NCBI GenBank assembly: GCA_964385465.1
Contig: CAYLPJ010000036.1
Location: 4,785-68,784 of the forward strand
Direction of reading: 5' to 3'
Source: CAYLPJ01 sp964385465
GTDB taxonomy: Bacteria; Planctomycetota; Phycisphaerae; SM23-33
DNA: 64,000 nucleotides
Shown: one piece after another, positions 9,157 through 16,687 of the stretch
How the letters are laid out: every line of letters starts with the position of its first letter
Position numbering within the stretch: the first letter of the stretch is position 1
The notes under the pieces: model-generated
Told to the model about the DNA's origin: nothing
Databases searched by the model: none
What the model saw: the letters and a program-made list of their open reading frames with translations, nothing else
Program-made: the position numbers and the translations under genes

Positions 9157-9222
9157 GGGCGGTTCCATGTTCCGGGCAAGCGTGCCGCAAGGCGGAGGCC
9201 CGGAGCATGGCACCGCCCCTAT
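9153..9222 (+). repeat. Palindromic repeat element, copy 1 (carries two stop codons)
   Basis: A 70-bp element with 25-base arms (9153-9177 and 9198-9222) that pair with two mismatches. It begins ATAGGGGCGGTTCCATG and has an asymmetric centre with GGGCAAGC and CCGCAA. A relative lies at 26318-26404 on the other strand. The left end supplies the TAG of the GH38 gene (9154-9156) and the right end, read on the minus strand, supplies the TAG of uvrC (9219-9221). It resembles REP/MITE-type elements; a mobilising enzyme is not in the window. Confidence 0.8.
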
Positions 9223-10583
9223 TCTCTGCGCTTCACCGGCGCGTCCTGCTCGAGCGTCGCCCGGCGGCGGAGGATGTGGTGGTAGTGCTGCACGAAGCGG
9301 TGGGCCTCGTCGCGGACCGACTGGAGCAGCCGCAACGCCGGGTCGTTCCGCGGCAGCCGCAGCGCCGCGGGCCGGCCGTGAACGAAAAGCTCCTCGTTCT
9401 TCTTCGCCAGGCTCAGCAGCACCGGCGGGCGGAACTCCAGGCCCTCGAAGGCGTCCCACGCGGCGTTGAGCTGCCCTCGCCCGCCGTCGATCAGGATCGC
9501 GTCGGGGAACAGCTCGCGGTCCATCCCCGCGTACTTGTACCGCCGCCAGACCACCTCCTTCACCGACGCGAAGTCGTCGTTGCTCGCGTGCGTCTTGATC
9601 CGGTACCGCCGGTAGGCGTCCTTGAACGGGCGGCCGTCGATGAAGCACACCATCGACCCGCACTGCTCCCCGCCGCCGAGGTGAGCGATGTCGATGCCCT
9701 CGATCGTCCGCGGCGAGGCCGACAGCTCCAACAGCTCCGCCAGCCGCGCCAGCCCCTCCGCCGGGTCCACGTAGAACACCTCCGGCTGAACGTCCTCGTG
9801 CACCAGCCCGCGGGCCTGGAGACCCTCGAGGGCGCGGAGCTCGTCTCGCAGCACGACCGCCCGCTCGTAGTCGAGCCGCTCGGCCGCCTCGGTCATCTTC
9901 TTCGTGAGCTCCTTGCGGAGCTGCGAGCCCTTCGAGCCGAGGAACTGCTTGAGGTGGCGGATCTGGTCGGCGTACTCCTGCCTGCTCACGTGGGCCGCGC
10001 ACGGGGCGGTGCACTGGGCGATGCTGTACAGCAGGCAGGGGCGGAACCGCCGGCGGGACTCGTCGTCGGCGTCGATGTCCAGCTTGCACGTGCGGAACTT
10101 GAAGACCCGCTGCATCAGCGGCAGGGCCGCCCGCAGGTCCGCCACCGAGACGAACGGGCCGTAGAGCTTCGCCCCCTTGCCCTGCGGCGTGCGGGTGATC
10201 GCCACGCGGGGAAAATCCTCGTTGGTGGTGATCTGGAGGTAGGGGAAGCTCTTGTCGTCCTTGAGCCGCTCGTTGAACCGCGGCTGGATGTCCTTGATCA
10301 GCCGGTTCTCGCGGAGGAGGGCGTCGACCTCGCTGTCGCATTCGAGCACGTCCACGTCGGCGACCAGGTCCCGGACCATCCGCTCGATATCCGGCCCGCG
10401 GGTCGCCGCCAGCTCCGCCCCCGGCTGGAAGTAGCTGCCCACGCGCGACCGCAGCGTCTTGGCCTTGCCGACGTACAGCACCCGCCCGGCCTCGTCCTTG
10501 AACAGGTACACGCCCGGCGAGGCCGGCATCCCGGCGATCTTCTCCCGGATCGCCTCCAGCACCGCAGCTCTCTTGGTCGCCAT
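9219..10583 (-). CDS. uvrC: UvrC-type excinuclease subunit lacking the C-terminal HhH domain
   Basis: Nucleotide-excision-repair nuclease that cuts on both sides of UvrB-marked lesions. The GIY-YIG domain (about 20-100; GVYLFKDEAGRVLYVGKAKTL) makes the 3' incision, and a Cys-rich spacer and UVR motif (about 205-240) bind UvrB. The RNase H-like domain retains the 5'-incision residues: Asp in EGIDIAH, Asp in NDDFASVKEV, Asp in AILIDGGRGQL and His in RDEAHRF. At 454 residues it is about 150 shorter than E. coli UvrC: it stops some 30 residues after that His, without the two helix-hairpin-helix motifs. The stop codon lies in the palindromic repeat, so truncation by the element is possible; a clade-specific short form is the alternative. 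Confidence 0.9.
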   Translation of the reverse strand: MATKRAAVLEAIREKIAGMPASPGVYLFKDEAGRVLYVGKAKTLRSRVGSYFQPGAELAATRGPDIERMVRDLVADVDVLECDSEVDALLRENRLIKDIQPRFNERLKDDKSFPYLQITTNEDFPRVAITRTPQGKGAKLYGPFVSVADLRAALPLMQRVFKFRTCKLDIDADDESRRRFRPCLLYSIAQCTAPCAAHVSRQEYADQIRHLKQFLGSKGSQLRKELTKKMTEAAERLDYERAVVLRDELRALEGLQARGLVHEDVQPEVFYVDPAEGLARLAELLELSASPRTIEGIDIAHLGGGEQCGSMVCFIDGRPFKDAYRRYRIKTHASNDDFASVKEVVWRRYKYAGMDRELFPDAILIDGGRGQLNAAWDAFEGLEFRPPVLLSLAKKNEELFVHGRPAALRLPRNDPALRLLQSVRDEAHRFVQHYHHILRRRATLEQDAPVKRRE

Positions 10584-10589
10584 GCCGTC

Positions 10590-10595
10590 ATTATA
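10590..10595 (-). promoter_or_regulatory. Perfect -10 box placed for a leaderless uvrC transcript
   Basis: On the minus strand TATAAT is followed by six bases (GACGGC) and then the uvrC ATG, so transcription would start at or beside the A of the start codon. No good -35 hexamer is visible 16-18 bases upstream. The rest of the gap to 10843 (about 250 bases) shows no gene. Confidence 0.5.
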
Positions 10596-10843
10596 CCGTC
10601 TTGCCCCCCGCGGCTCGCATCGGAGCAGGGGCGGGGATTCTCCGGATGCGGGGATGGCGGATGGGGCTCGGAGAAGAAGGCACAGACGGCAGGGCCCCGG
10701 GCGCGAGGTGGCGTCCGCAGTGGCGGGAGGGAGGATCGAAGGCGGCGTTCACCTCGAAGGACATCTCGGTCGGGGGTTGGTTGAGCTCCATGCCCGTTCC
10801 GCCCTCTTCCCTTCCCCCGGGCTGGGCCCGGGATTCAGGCGGC

Positions 10844-11233
10844 CTACCCCCTTCCGCGAATATGCCGGATGTCGGGCTTGGCGTCCGGGGGGAGGACGAT
10901 GGCGATGACGTCGTAGCGGGTGGGGTGGCCGGCGGCTCTGTGGCGGGAGAGGTAGTGGCGGGCGGCGCGGCGGAGGCGGCGCTTTTTGGCGGCATCCACG
11001 GCGGACTGCGGGGCGGCGGGACCTGCCGACGAGCGGGTCTTGACCTCGACGAAGACGATGGTCTCGGCCCCGCCCTCGCGGCGCGGCGGGCGCTCGAGTG
11101 CGATCAGGTCAATCTCCCCGCCGGGGCAGGCGTAGTTCCGCCCGAGGATCTTCAGGCCCTTGCGGCGGAGGAACCGCGCGGCGAGGCGTTCGCCCCGTCG
11201 CCCCAGCGGCTCCCGGCGGCCGAAAGGCCACAC
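10844..11233 (-). CDS. yraN: YraN/UPF0102 family nuclease-fold protein
   Basis: Protein of 129 residues of the UPF0102 family, which has a Holliday-junction-resolvase-like nuclease fold; its role is not settled. Visible family signatures are the RGERLAARFLRRKG helix, GGEIDLIA (the Asp of the putative active site) and IVFVEVKTRS (the ExK motif). The protein ends with a strand YDVIAIVL. It is the last gene of the rpsP-trmD-rplS group and begins four bases after the rplS stop. This neighbourhood is common for yraN in bacteria, supporting both the call and co-transcription. Confidence 0.9.
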   Translation of the reverse strand: MWPFGRREPLGRRGERLAARFLRRKGLKILGRNYACPGGEIDLIALERPPRREGGAETIVFVEVKTRSSAGPAAPQSAVDAAKKRRLRRAARHYLSRHRAAGHPTRYDVIAIVLPPDAKPDIRHIRGRG

Positions 11234-11237
11234 CGGG

Positions 11238-11684
11238 TCACTCCTGGGCGGCCTCGGCCTGCGGCGCGGCTTCGGGCTCGACGGCCGCGGGGGCCTCCTC
11301 GACCGGGGCGCCCTTGGCCCTGCGGGCCTTGCGCGGCACCTTGATCTCCTGGAGCCGCGTGGCCTTGCCGACGCGCTTGCGGAGATAGTAGAGCTTGGCC
11401 CGACGGGTCCGCCCGTGGCGAACGACCTCGACGTCGGCGACGCGGGGGCTGTGAATGGGGAAGACGCGCTCGACGCCCTCGTTGGCGACGATCCGCCGGA
11501 CGGTGAACGTCTCGCCGATGCCCGAGCCCTTCCGCGCGATCACCGTGCCCTTGAAGACCTGGATGCGCTCCTTGTCGCCCTCGACGATCCGGCAGTGTAC
11601 GCCGACGGTGTCGCCGATCTCGAACTCCGGGATCGTATCCTTCATGCTGCCTTCGACGGCCTTGTTGAGCAGTTCCTGCGTCAC
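11238..11684 (-). CDS. rplS: 50S ribosomal protein L19
   Basis: Large-subunit protein near the 30S-50S interface. The 148 residues contain the L19 core (about 1-115) with FEIGDTVGVHCRI, RIQVFKGTVIARKGSGIGETFTVR cut into its usual strands, and the HSPRVADVEVVRHGRTRRAKLYYLR segment. About 30 extra C-terminal residues rich in Ala, Glu and Pro (from about 118) form an unusual acidic tail; most bacterial L19 proteins end near residue 115-120. The start codon overlaps the trmD stop by four bases (ATGA), indicating translational coupling. Confidence 0.96.
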   Translation of the reverse strand: MTQELLNKAVEGSMKDTIPEFEIGDTVGVHCRIVEGDKERIQVFKGTVIARKGSGIGETFTVRRIVANEGVERVFPIHSPRVADVEVVRHGRTRRAKLYYLRKRVGKATRLQEIKVPRKARRAKGAPVEEAPAAVEPEAAPQAEAAQE

Positions 11685-12463
11685 GGTGTCTCTCCCGCAT
11701 CGGCGGCGTCGCTGCCGGCCGGCCTCGCCGGGCCGGGGCGGTCGCCGCGGTTGTCATTCTCTTCGTTGTCCCTGTCGTACTGCTGCCACAGGTCCGGGCG
11801 TCGCTGCCGCGTTCGAATGCGAGCCTGCTCGGCCCGCCAGGCGGCGATGCGTGCGTGGTCGCCGCTGAGCAGCACCTCCGGGACGCCCAGCCCGCGATAG
11901 TCCCGCGGGCGGGTGTACTGGGGGTACTCCAGCAGGCCCGCCGGCCCGAACGATTCTTCCACGACCGACTCGTCCTTGCCCAGGGCCCCCGGCAGGAGGC
12001 GGACCACCGCGTCGGTGACCGCCATGGCCGGGATCTCTCCGCCGGACAGGACGAAGTCGCCCAGGCTGACTTCCATGTCGGCCAGATGCGTGCGAATCCG
12101 TTCGTCAAAGCCTTCGTAATGCCCGGCCAGGAGGATCAGCCGCTCCCGCCGGGCGAGGTCGTTGACCGTATTCTGCGTCAGGGGCCGGCCCTGGGGGGTC
12201 ATCAGCACGACCGTTCCCGGGGGGCCTTCCCGGCGGAGCTGCTCGACGGCGTCGAAGACCGGCTGGCACATCAGCACCATGCCGGGCCCGCCGCCGAACG
12301 GGGCGTCGTCCACCGTGCCGTAGCGGTCGAGGGCGAAGTCCCGCAGGTTGGTCACCCGCAGGTCGACGAGCCCGCGTTTGACGGCCCGGCCGACGATGCT
12401 GGTCGCGGCGAACGCCTCGAACATCTCCACGAACAGCGTGACGATGTCGATGCGGGGCATCAT
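11681..12463 (-). CDS. trmD: tRNA (guanine-N1-)-methyltransferase TrmD
   Basis: TrmD methylates G37 of tRNAs with S-adenosylmethionine and prevents frameshifting. In 260 residues it shows the SPOUT trefoil-knot motifs: GGGPGMVL, ILLAGHYEGFDERI, EVSLGDFVLSGGE and LLEYPQYTRP with the catalytic Asp/Arg region. About 25 residues past the usual C-terminus are low-complexity (from about 235). The start could be either of two adjacent ATGs (12463 or 12460). The gene is 36 bases after rpsP and overlaps rplS by four bases, the classic rpsP-(rimM)-trmD-rplS order; rimM is absent here. Confidence 0.96.
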   Translation of the reverse strand: MMPRIDIVTLFVEMFEAFAATSIVGRAVKRGLVDLRVTNLRDFALDRYGTVDDAPFGGGPGMVLMCQPVFDAVEQLRREGPPGTVVLMTPQGRPLTQNTVNDLARRERLILLAGHYEGFDERIRTHLADMEVSLGDFVLSGGEIPAMAVTDAVVRLLPGALGKDESVVEESFGPAGLLEYPQYTRPRDYRGLGVPEVLLSGDHARIAAWRAEQARIRTRQRRPDLWQQYDRDNEENDNRGDRPGPARPAGSDAADAGETP

Positions 12464-12499
12464 GGCCTGCCTTCGCCGCGGTCTCGCCGCCGGGGGCGT

Positions 12500-12757
12500 C
12501 TAGCCGCTGACGGCGATCCCGTTGGCGACCAGCAGGTCGCGAACCGTCTCGCTGGGCTTGGCGCCGACGCTCAGCCAGTACTCCACCCGCTCCCGATCGA
12601 CCGCGATCCGCTTCTCGGGATCCTTGGCGAGCGGGTCGTACCAGCCAAGCTGCTCGACGACGCGCCCGTCACGGGGCGAGCGGGATTCCATCGCATTGAT
12701 GCGGAAGAAGCTCCGGTGCCGCCTGCCCATCCGCTTGAGTCGTAACCTGACCGCCAC
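12500..12757 (-). CDS. rpsP: 30S ribosomal protein S16
   Basis: Small-subunit assembly protein. I chose the GTG at 12757, giving M(V)AVRLRLKRMGRRHRSFFR, because S16 proteins begin at this point and GGAGAG lies seven bases upstream. An in-frame ATG five codons earlier (12772) would add MESES. The 85-residue chain contains the S16 core with VVEQLGWYDPL and RVEYWLSVGAKPSETV. It is the first gene of the rpsP-trmD-rplS-yraN operon. Confidence 0.92.
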   Translation of the reverse strand: MAVRLRLKRMGRRHRSFFRINAMESRSPRDGRVVEQLGWYDPLAKDPEKRIAVDRERVEYWLSVGAKPSETVRDLLVANGIAVSG

Positions 12758-12837
12758 GCTTTCGCTCTCCATCCATCGCCCGCGCGGCGTGCTCGCCGGG
12801 GGCATACTGTGTCTCTTGCCTACGATGCGAATCCGCG

Positions 12838-12865
12838 ATTGTACCAGCACGCCCCAGCCATGCAA
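12838..12865 (-). promoter_or_regulatory. Candidate promoter of the rpsP operon
   Basis: On the minus strand TTGCAT (12865-12860) and TACAAT (12843-12838) are 16 bases apart, about 80 bases before the rpsP start. The -10 match is good and the -35 match is partial. Confidence 0.45.
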
Positions 12866-12963
12866 CCCAAAAAGAAAGGTTGGCGCCGCGGACCGGCGGA
12901 GGCCGATAGAGGTCACCGTGCGCCGCTCAAGCCCGGCGCGCGTCGCGAGCTGGGAACCGAACC

Positions 12964-12984
12964 GGGCGGGGATGATCCCCGCCC
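12964..12984 (+). promoter_or_regulatory. Inverted repeat in the hydrolase leader
   Basis: GGGCGGGGAT and ATCCCCGCCC flank one base, about 15 bases before the start codon. It could form a tight hairpin beside the ribosome-binding site or be an operator. Function is not known. Confidence 0.35.
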
Positions 12985-12998
12985 TTGGGGAGCTTGAC

Positions 12999-14120
12999 AT
13001 GAGACGAAGCATCTGGATCGGCTGTGGATTGATGGCGCTGGCCGCCTGCACCGGCTGCGAGACCGCCAGCGAGCAGACCGCCCGCCTGCTGGTGGTCCCG
13101 GCGAGGCTGCCCGGGCAATTCATGGAGGTCTGCGCGGGCACGCGAGACCGCCTGCTGGAGACCGAGCAGATCGACGCCCACTACCGCGTGGCCACCGACC
13201 CCAACGAGGGCGTCGAGATCGACTGCTGGGTCATCAAGAGCCGCCTGGTCGACGAGGCCAGCGACAACACCGGCAGCATCTTCGCCACCAAGCTCACCCG
13301 CGGGACGGTCGTCGTCCTCCACCCGCTGCTGACAGGCAAGGCGTGGTTCCTCCGCCTGGGCAACCAGCTCGCCGACCGCGGATGGGACGTCATCCTCATG
13401 GACCTCCGCGGGCACGGATTCAGCGGGGGAGACTACATCACCTGGGGCGCCAAGGAGAAACGCGACGTCAAGGCCGTCGTGGACCACGTGGTCGCCCACG
13501 AGGCCGTCTCCGACCGCGTCTACGCCTTCGGCTCCTCCATGGGCGGGGCCGTCGCCGTGCAGTACGCCGCCATCGACGACCGCTGCAAGGGCGTCATCGC
13601 CCTGTCCCCGCCGCTGGACGCGATCAACGTCTTCCGCCGCATCCTCTGCCTGACGACCGAGTCGCAGTTCCAGTCCGCCGTCATCAAGGCCGGGGAAATC
13701 GCCGGCTTCAACCCCGCCGAGGCCTCCACCCTCGCCGCCGCGCAGCAGCTCGACTGCCCCATCGTCCTGGTCCACGGCGCCTGGGACCTGCTCATCCCCG
13801 CCACGCACAGCGAGGCGATCTTCGACACCACCGCCGCGCCCCGCAAACGCCTCGTCCGAATGCGGTTCGCCGGGCACATCGTCGAGGTCGGACGCGACCG
13901 CTGGCTCGCAGACCAGATGGACTCCCTCGCGGCCATGGAGGGTGAGACGACGCCGAAGCTGATCGCTCTCCGCGTACTCAGCGAACCGAACGACGAAGTC
14001 GTCCACGTGATCCGCCAGGACGGACCCGCCGCCGTGCTGCGGGCGATGCAGGCCGAGATGAACCGCGGCTTCGAGCGCCCCGAAACCGCCCGCCCGCTGC
14101 CGAAGAGGCTGGCCGGCTGA
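12999..14120 (+). CDS. Predicted lipoprotein alpha/beta-hydrolase
   Basis: A 373-residue serine hydrolase of unknown substrate, probably membrane-anchored. The N-terminus MRRSIWIGCGLMALAACTGC has a lipobox ending at Cys17 (LAAC). The fold is visible from VVVLHPLLTGKAWF (oxyanion-hole strand) through GHGFSGG. The catalytic triad candidates are Ser in YAFGSSMGGAVAVQ, Asp in HGAWDLLIPA and His in RFAGHIVEV. After the domain, about 70 residues (from about 305) have no recognised function. It is divergent from the rpsP operon and followed by a strong hairpin, so it is probably transcribed alone. A 10-base inverted repeat (12964-12984) lies just before its ribosome-binding site (GGGGAG). Confidence 0.85.
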   Translation: MRRSIWIGCGLMALAACTGCETASEQTARLLVVPARLPGQFMEVCAGTRDRLLETEQIDAHYRVATDPNEGVEIDCWVIKSRLVDEASDNTGSIFATKLTRGTVVVLHPLLTGKAWFLRLGNQLADRGWDVILMDLRGHGFSGGDYITWGAKEKRDVKAVVDHVVAHEAVSDRVYAFGSSMGGAVAVQYAAIDDRCKGVIALSPPLDAINVFRRILCLTTESQFQSAVIKAGEIAGFNPAEASTLAAAQQLDCPIVLVHGAWDLLIPATHSEAIFDTTAAPRKRLVRMRFAGHIVEVGRDRWLADQMDSLAAMEGETTPKLIALRVLSEPNDEVVHVIRQDGPAAVLRAMQAEMNRGFERPETARPLPKRLAG

Positions 14121-14143
14121 CCCCGCCGCAGACCCCGAACACC

Positions 14144-14182
14144 CCGCCGGCGCCCGGGCCGACCTGCCCGGGCGCCCGGCGG
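14144..14182 (+). terminator. Hairpin terminator after the lipoprotein hydrolase
   Basis: The arms 14144-14158 and 14167-14182 (CCGCCGGCGCCCGGG and its complement with one bulged C) enclose eight bases, 23 bases after the stop codon. No U-tract is present. Confidence 0.55.
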
Positions 14183-14249
14183 CTCCCATCCCCCCTCTCG
14201 CTCGACCCGACGCCGCCTTCCCACCGGCCGGCGTCTGCGCCGCCCTGGC

Positions 14250-14393
14250 GGCGGTGTGTCGGTTCTGTCCACCCCGCCGACATGGGACACACAGTCGCAA
14301 CTGCTAATCTAAGTCTATATTTAGAATGTATTTAGATTGGCCAACCCCCTGTCCACCCCCGGCGGTGTCGGACAGTGTGTCCGGGGGTGGACA
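14250..14393 (+). repeat. AT-core intergenic element, copy 1
   Basis: Non-coding element related to 61831-61980. It begins GGCGGTGTGTCGG, followed by CTGTCCACCCC and GGGACACAC. Then comes an AT-rich core with an inverted repeat (AATCTAA ... TTTAGATT), a second CTGTCCACCCC, GGACAG-T-G-TGTCC and CCGGGGGTGGACA. The start of the element and the second CCTGTCC box are exactly 98 bases apart in both copies, although the cores differ. It lies in the 483-base gap between a terminator and an orphan secretion-type ATPase; the remainder of the gap (14394-14603) holds only GC-rich sequence and a ribosome-binding site. Confidence 0.8.
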
Positions 14394-14603
14394 CGGCAGG
14401 GGAGCCCGGTGACACGTCGCGTTGGCCCTGCCGACCCGCCGGCGCGAGGGTCCTCCGCGCGGGCGCCGGTGCGGACCCCCGGTGCCCGGGCGGCGGCGCA
14501 GCGGGGGGAAAACCGCCGCCCGGGGGCTTGACGGCGAGCCGCCGGGCATATCAACTTGACGTGTCGGCGCTTATCGGCGTTCATCCCTGCTGAGGAACTC
14601 GTC

Positions 14604-15722
14604 ATGGAGCCGGACACCAGCTACCTCGACAACCCGACGCTCGCGCCGATCCGCCCGCTCATGCTCGACCCCGACATCACCGAGCTCATGATCAACGGGC
14701 CCGGGCAGGTCTACGTCGAACGCGCCGGGCAAATGCAGCCCGCCGACGTCCGCTTCGACAGCGAGGACGACCTCCGCCGCGTCATCGAGGTCCTGCTCCG
14801 CCCCTCCGGCCGGGCCATCTCCTCCGCCACGCCCTATGCCGACTTCCGACTGCCCGACGGCTCGCGGGGCAACGTCGTGATCCCTCCGATCGCCACGAAC
14901 GGCTCGGCCGTCACCATCCGCAAGTTCACCCTCAGCCTGCGGACGGTCGAGGACCTCGTGGGCCTCGGCACGCTGAGCGAGCGGATGGCCAGGCTCCTCG
15001 GCCTCGCCGTCGCGGGGCGTGCGAACGTGATCTTCGCCGGCGCCGCCGGAACGGGCAAAACGACCACGCTGAACATCTTCAGCAAGTTCATCCCCGCCAC
15101 CGAGCGGATCATCACCATCGAGGACACCGCCGAGCTGCACCTCCAGCAGCGCCACGTCGTCAGCCTCGAATGCCGCCGGGCCAACCTCGAGGGCCGCGGC
15201 GAGGTCCGCCTGGCCGAGCTCGTGCGGAACAGCCTTCGCATGCGGCCGACGCGGATCATCGTCGGCGAGGTCCGCGGCGAGGAGGCCGTCGACATGCTCC
15301 AGGCCATCGCCACCGGGCACGAGGGCTGCCTGGCCGTGCTCCACGCCTCCAGCCCCGCCGACGCCGTCTCCCGCCTGGAGATGATGTCCCTCGCCCGCGG
15401 CCCCAGCCTGCCCATGTGGGCCATCCAGCGCCAGATCGCCTCCGCCATCGACCTGGTCGTCCAGCACGAGATCCTCACCGACGGCTCGCGGCGGATCACC
15501 CGCATGACCGAGCTGGCCGGCGTCGACGGAGACCGCATCGCACTCAACGACCTCTTCCGCTACCGCCGCCTCGGCGAGGGGCCCAACGGCCGGGAACGAG
15601 GCGAATGGATCGCCGGCGACACCCGCCCGCAGTTCGCCGACCGCTGCGAACGCATGGGCCTCGCCGTCCCCGAACCCCTCTACGCCACCGGCAGCGACCC
15701 CGCCGGCCCCCCCGCGAGGTAG
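14604..15722 (+). CDS. CpaF/TadA-type secretion ATPase (orphan)
   Basis: Hexameric AAA-like motor ATPase of the type II/IV secretion family, closest in motifs to CpaF/TadA of tight-adherence pili. The N-terminal domain (about 10-130) carries ITELMINGPGQVYVE and TIRKFT. The RecA-like domain has Walker A GAAGTGKTT (about 152-160), the Asp box IITIEDTAEL, the Walker B-like RIIVGEVRGEEA and the His box GHEGCLAVLHASSP. I start at the ATG giving MEPDTSYL because TGAGGAA precedes it at proper spacing. CpaF normally lies beside tadB, tadC and other pilus genes; none is here, so its partners must be elsewhere or it does another job. Confidence 0.88.
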   Translation: MEPDTSYLDNPTLAPIRPLMLDPDITELMINGPGQVYVERAGQMQPADVRFDSEDDLRRVIEVLLRPSGRAISSATPYADFRLPDGSRGNVVIPPIATNGSAVTIRKFTLSLRTVEDLVGLGTLSERMARLLGLAVAGRANVIFAGAAGTGKTTTLNIFSKFIPATERIITIEDTAELHLQQRHVVSLECRRANLEGRGEVRLAELVRNSLRMRPTRIIVGEVRGEEAVDMLQAIATGHEGCLAVLHASSPADAVSRLEMMSLARGPSLPMWAIQRQIASAIDLVVQHEILTDGSRRITRMTELAGVDGDRIALNDLFRYRRLGEGPNGRERGEWIAGDTRPQFADRCERMGLAVPEPLYATGSDPAGPPAR

Positions 15723-15785
15723 CCCCGCACCACCTGCGTCCTGCCTGTCCCGGCGCCCCCTCCGTCAAGCTGTCGCGAGGGCGGT

Positions 15786-15893
15786 TCACGCCATGAACAA
15801 GTCGGGGCGGACGTGGAAGCGGTCGGCCAGCTTGCGGAGGTGCTGGACGGTCAGGTCCGCGGTATCCACAGCCGAGGTGAACGCGCGGATCAT
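15786..15893 (-). pseudogene. Remnant of an XRE/HigA-like antitoxin C-terminus
   Basis: A 35-codon frame whose start overlaps the stop of the TIGR02757-family gene by four bases (ATGA). The product ends DLTVQHLRKLADRFHVRPDL-FMA. That pattern (two helices, then RLADRF-V-P-LF) is what I recall at the C-terminus of HigA/XRE antitoxins, where it follows the helix-turn-helix. The DNA-binding part and any toxin gene are absent. It could be a translated micropeptide, but a decayed antitoxin is more likely. Medium-low certainty because the match is short. Confidence 0.4.
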
Positions 15894-16687
15894 GCGCGGG
15901 AGGCGGTGAGTCTCAGGAGGAACTCGCAGGGGCGGGCCTGGGGGTGGATGCCGAGGCGGGTGAGGGCGAAGTCGTAGCGGACGGGGTCGGCCGGGGCGAT
16001 GGCGGCGAAGCCGCGGGTGATCTCCAGGGCGGTGGCCATGTCGGGCGAGCGGCGGGCGGTCAGGCTCAGGGCGCGTGCGAGGCGGTGCATGTGGACGTCG
16101 AGGGGTACGACGAGCAGTCGCGGGTCGACGGCCCAGCCGCCGGGGTCGACTTCGTCGCGGCGGACCATCCAGCGGAGCATCAGGCAGAGGCGTTTGCAGG
16201 CGCTGCGTCGGGCCGGGTCGGCCAGGACGTCGCGCCCGCGGCGCCGGCGGCGGAGGTCGCCGACCAGAGCTGTCAGGGCCGGGATGACGGTCTCGTCGCC
16301 TGGCCCGACAGCCCGGGCCAGGCGGCGCCCGAGCGAGCCGTGCCCGCGGATGACCCGCCCGGCGGCGGCGAGCAGTGCGGCGAGGTCCTCGCCGGCGGTC
16401 CATCGGTGCCGGAAGCCGGCCAGCGTGCGATGCAGGCGTGTGGCGGACGCGTCGGCGACGAAGCGGGCCGGCGCCGGGCCGAGGCGGTCGAGGACATCGG
16501 CGACGCTTCGGCCGATGGCCTTGACGTTCCCGTAGGCCAGCGACGAGGCCAGCAGGGCGGCGATCTCCCGATCGGCGGGGTCCTCGTAGGGATAGAGGAA
16601 CTCGACGGGGTCGGGATGCACGTACCGCCTGCGCGTAAACGCGCGGTAGTGCCCCTCCAAGGCGTCACGATATGGGCGCAGAGGCAT
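15890..16687 (-). CDS. TIGR02757/DUF2400 family protein
   Basis: A 265-residue protein of a conserved family without an assigned function. Family features that I recognise are the N-terminal DPVEFLYPYEDPADREIAALLASSLAYGN stretch (seen in parts), KRLCLMLRWMVRRDEVDPGGW, and the D-H-M-H-R-L-A segment in the second half, which together give a helical DNA-glycosylase-like impression. It is alone on the minus strand, downstream of rubredoxin by about 120 bases. Family assignment is good; the biochemical role is unknown. Confidence 0.8.
   Translation of the reverse strand: MPLRPYRDALEGHYRAFTRRRYVHPDPVEFLYPYEDPADREIAALLASSLAYGNVKAIGRSVADVLDRLGPAPARFVADASATRLHRTLAGFRHRWTAGEDLAALLAAAGRVIRGHGSLGRRLARAVGPGDETVIPALTALVGDLRRRRRGRDVLADPARRSACKRLCLMLRWMVRRDEVDPGGWAVDPRLLVVPLDVHMHRLARALSLTARRSPDMATALEITRGFAAIAPADPVRYDFALTRLGIHPQARPCEFLLRLTASRA

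Noticed and set aside
5964..10784. Very long open frames overlapping the GH38 and uvrC genes on other frames and strands
   Set aside because: High GC content removes stop codons from shadow frames. Their translations are Arg/Pro/Ala-rich and match no family, while the GH38 and UvrC frames carry complete domain motifs.
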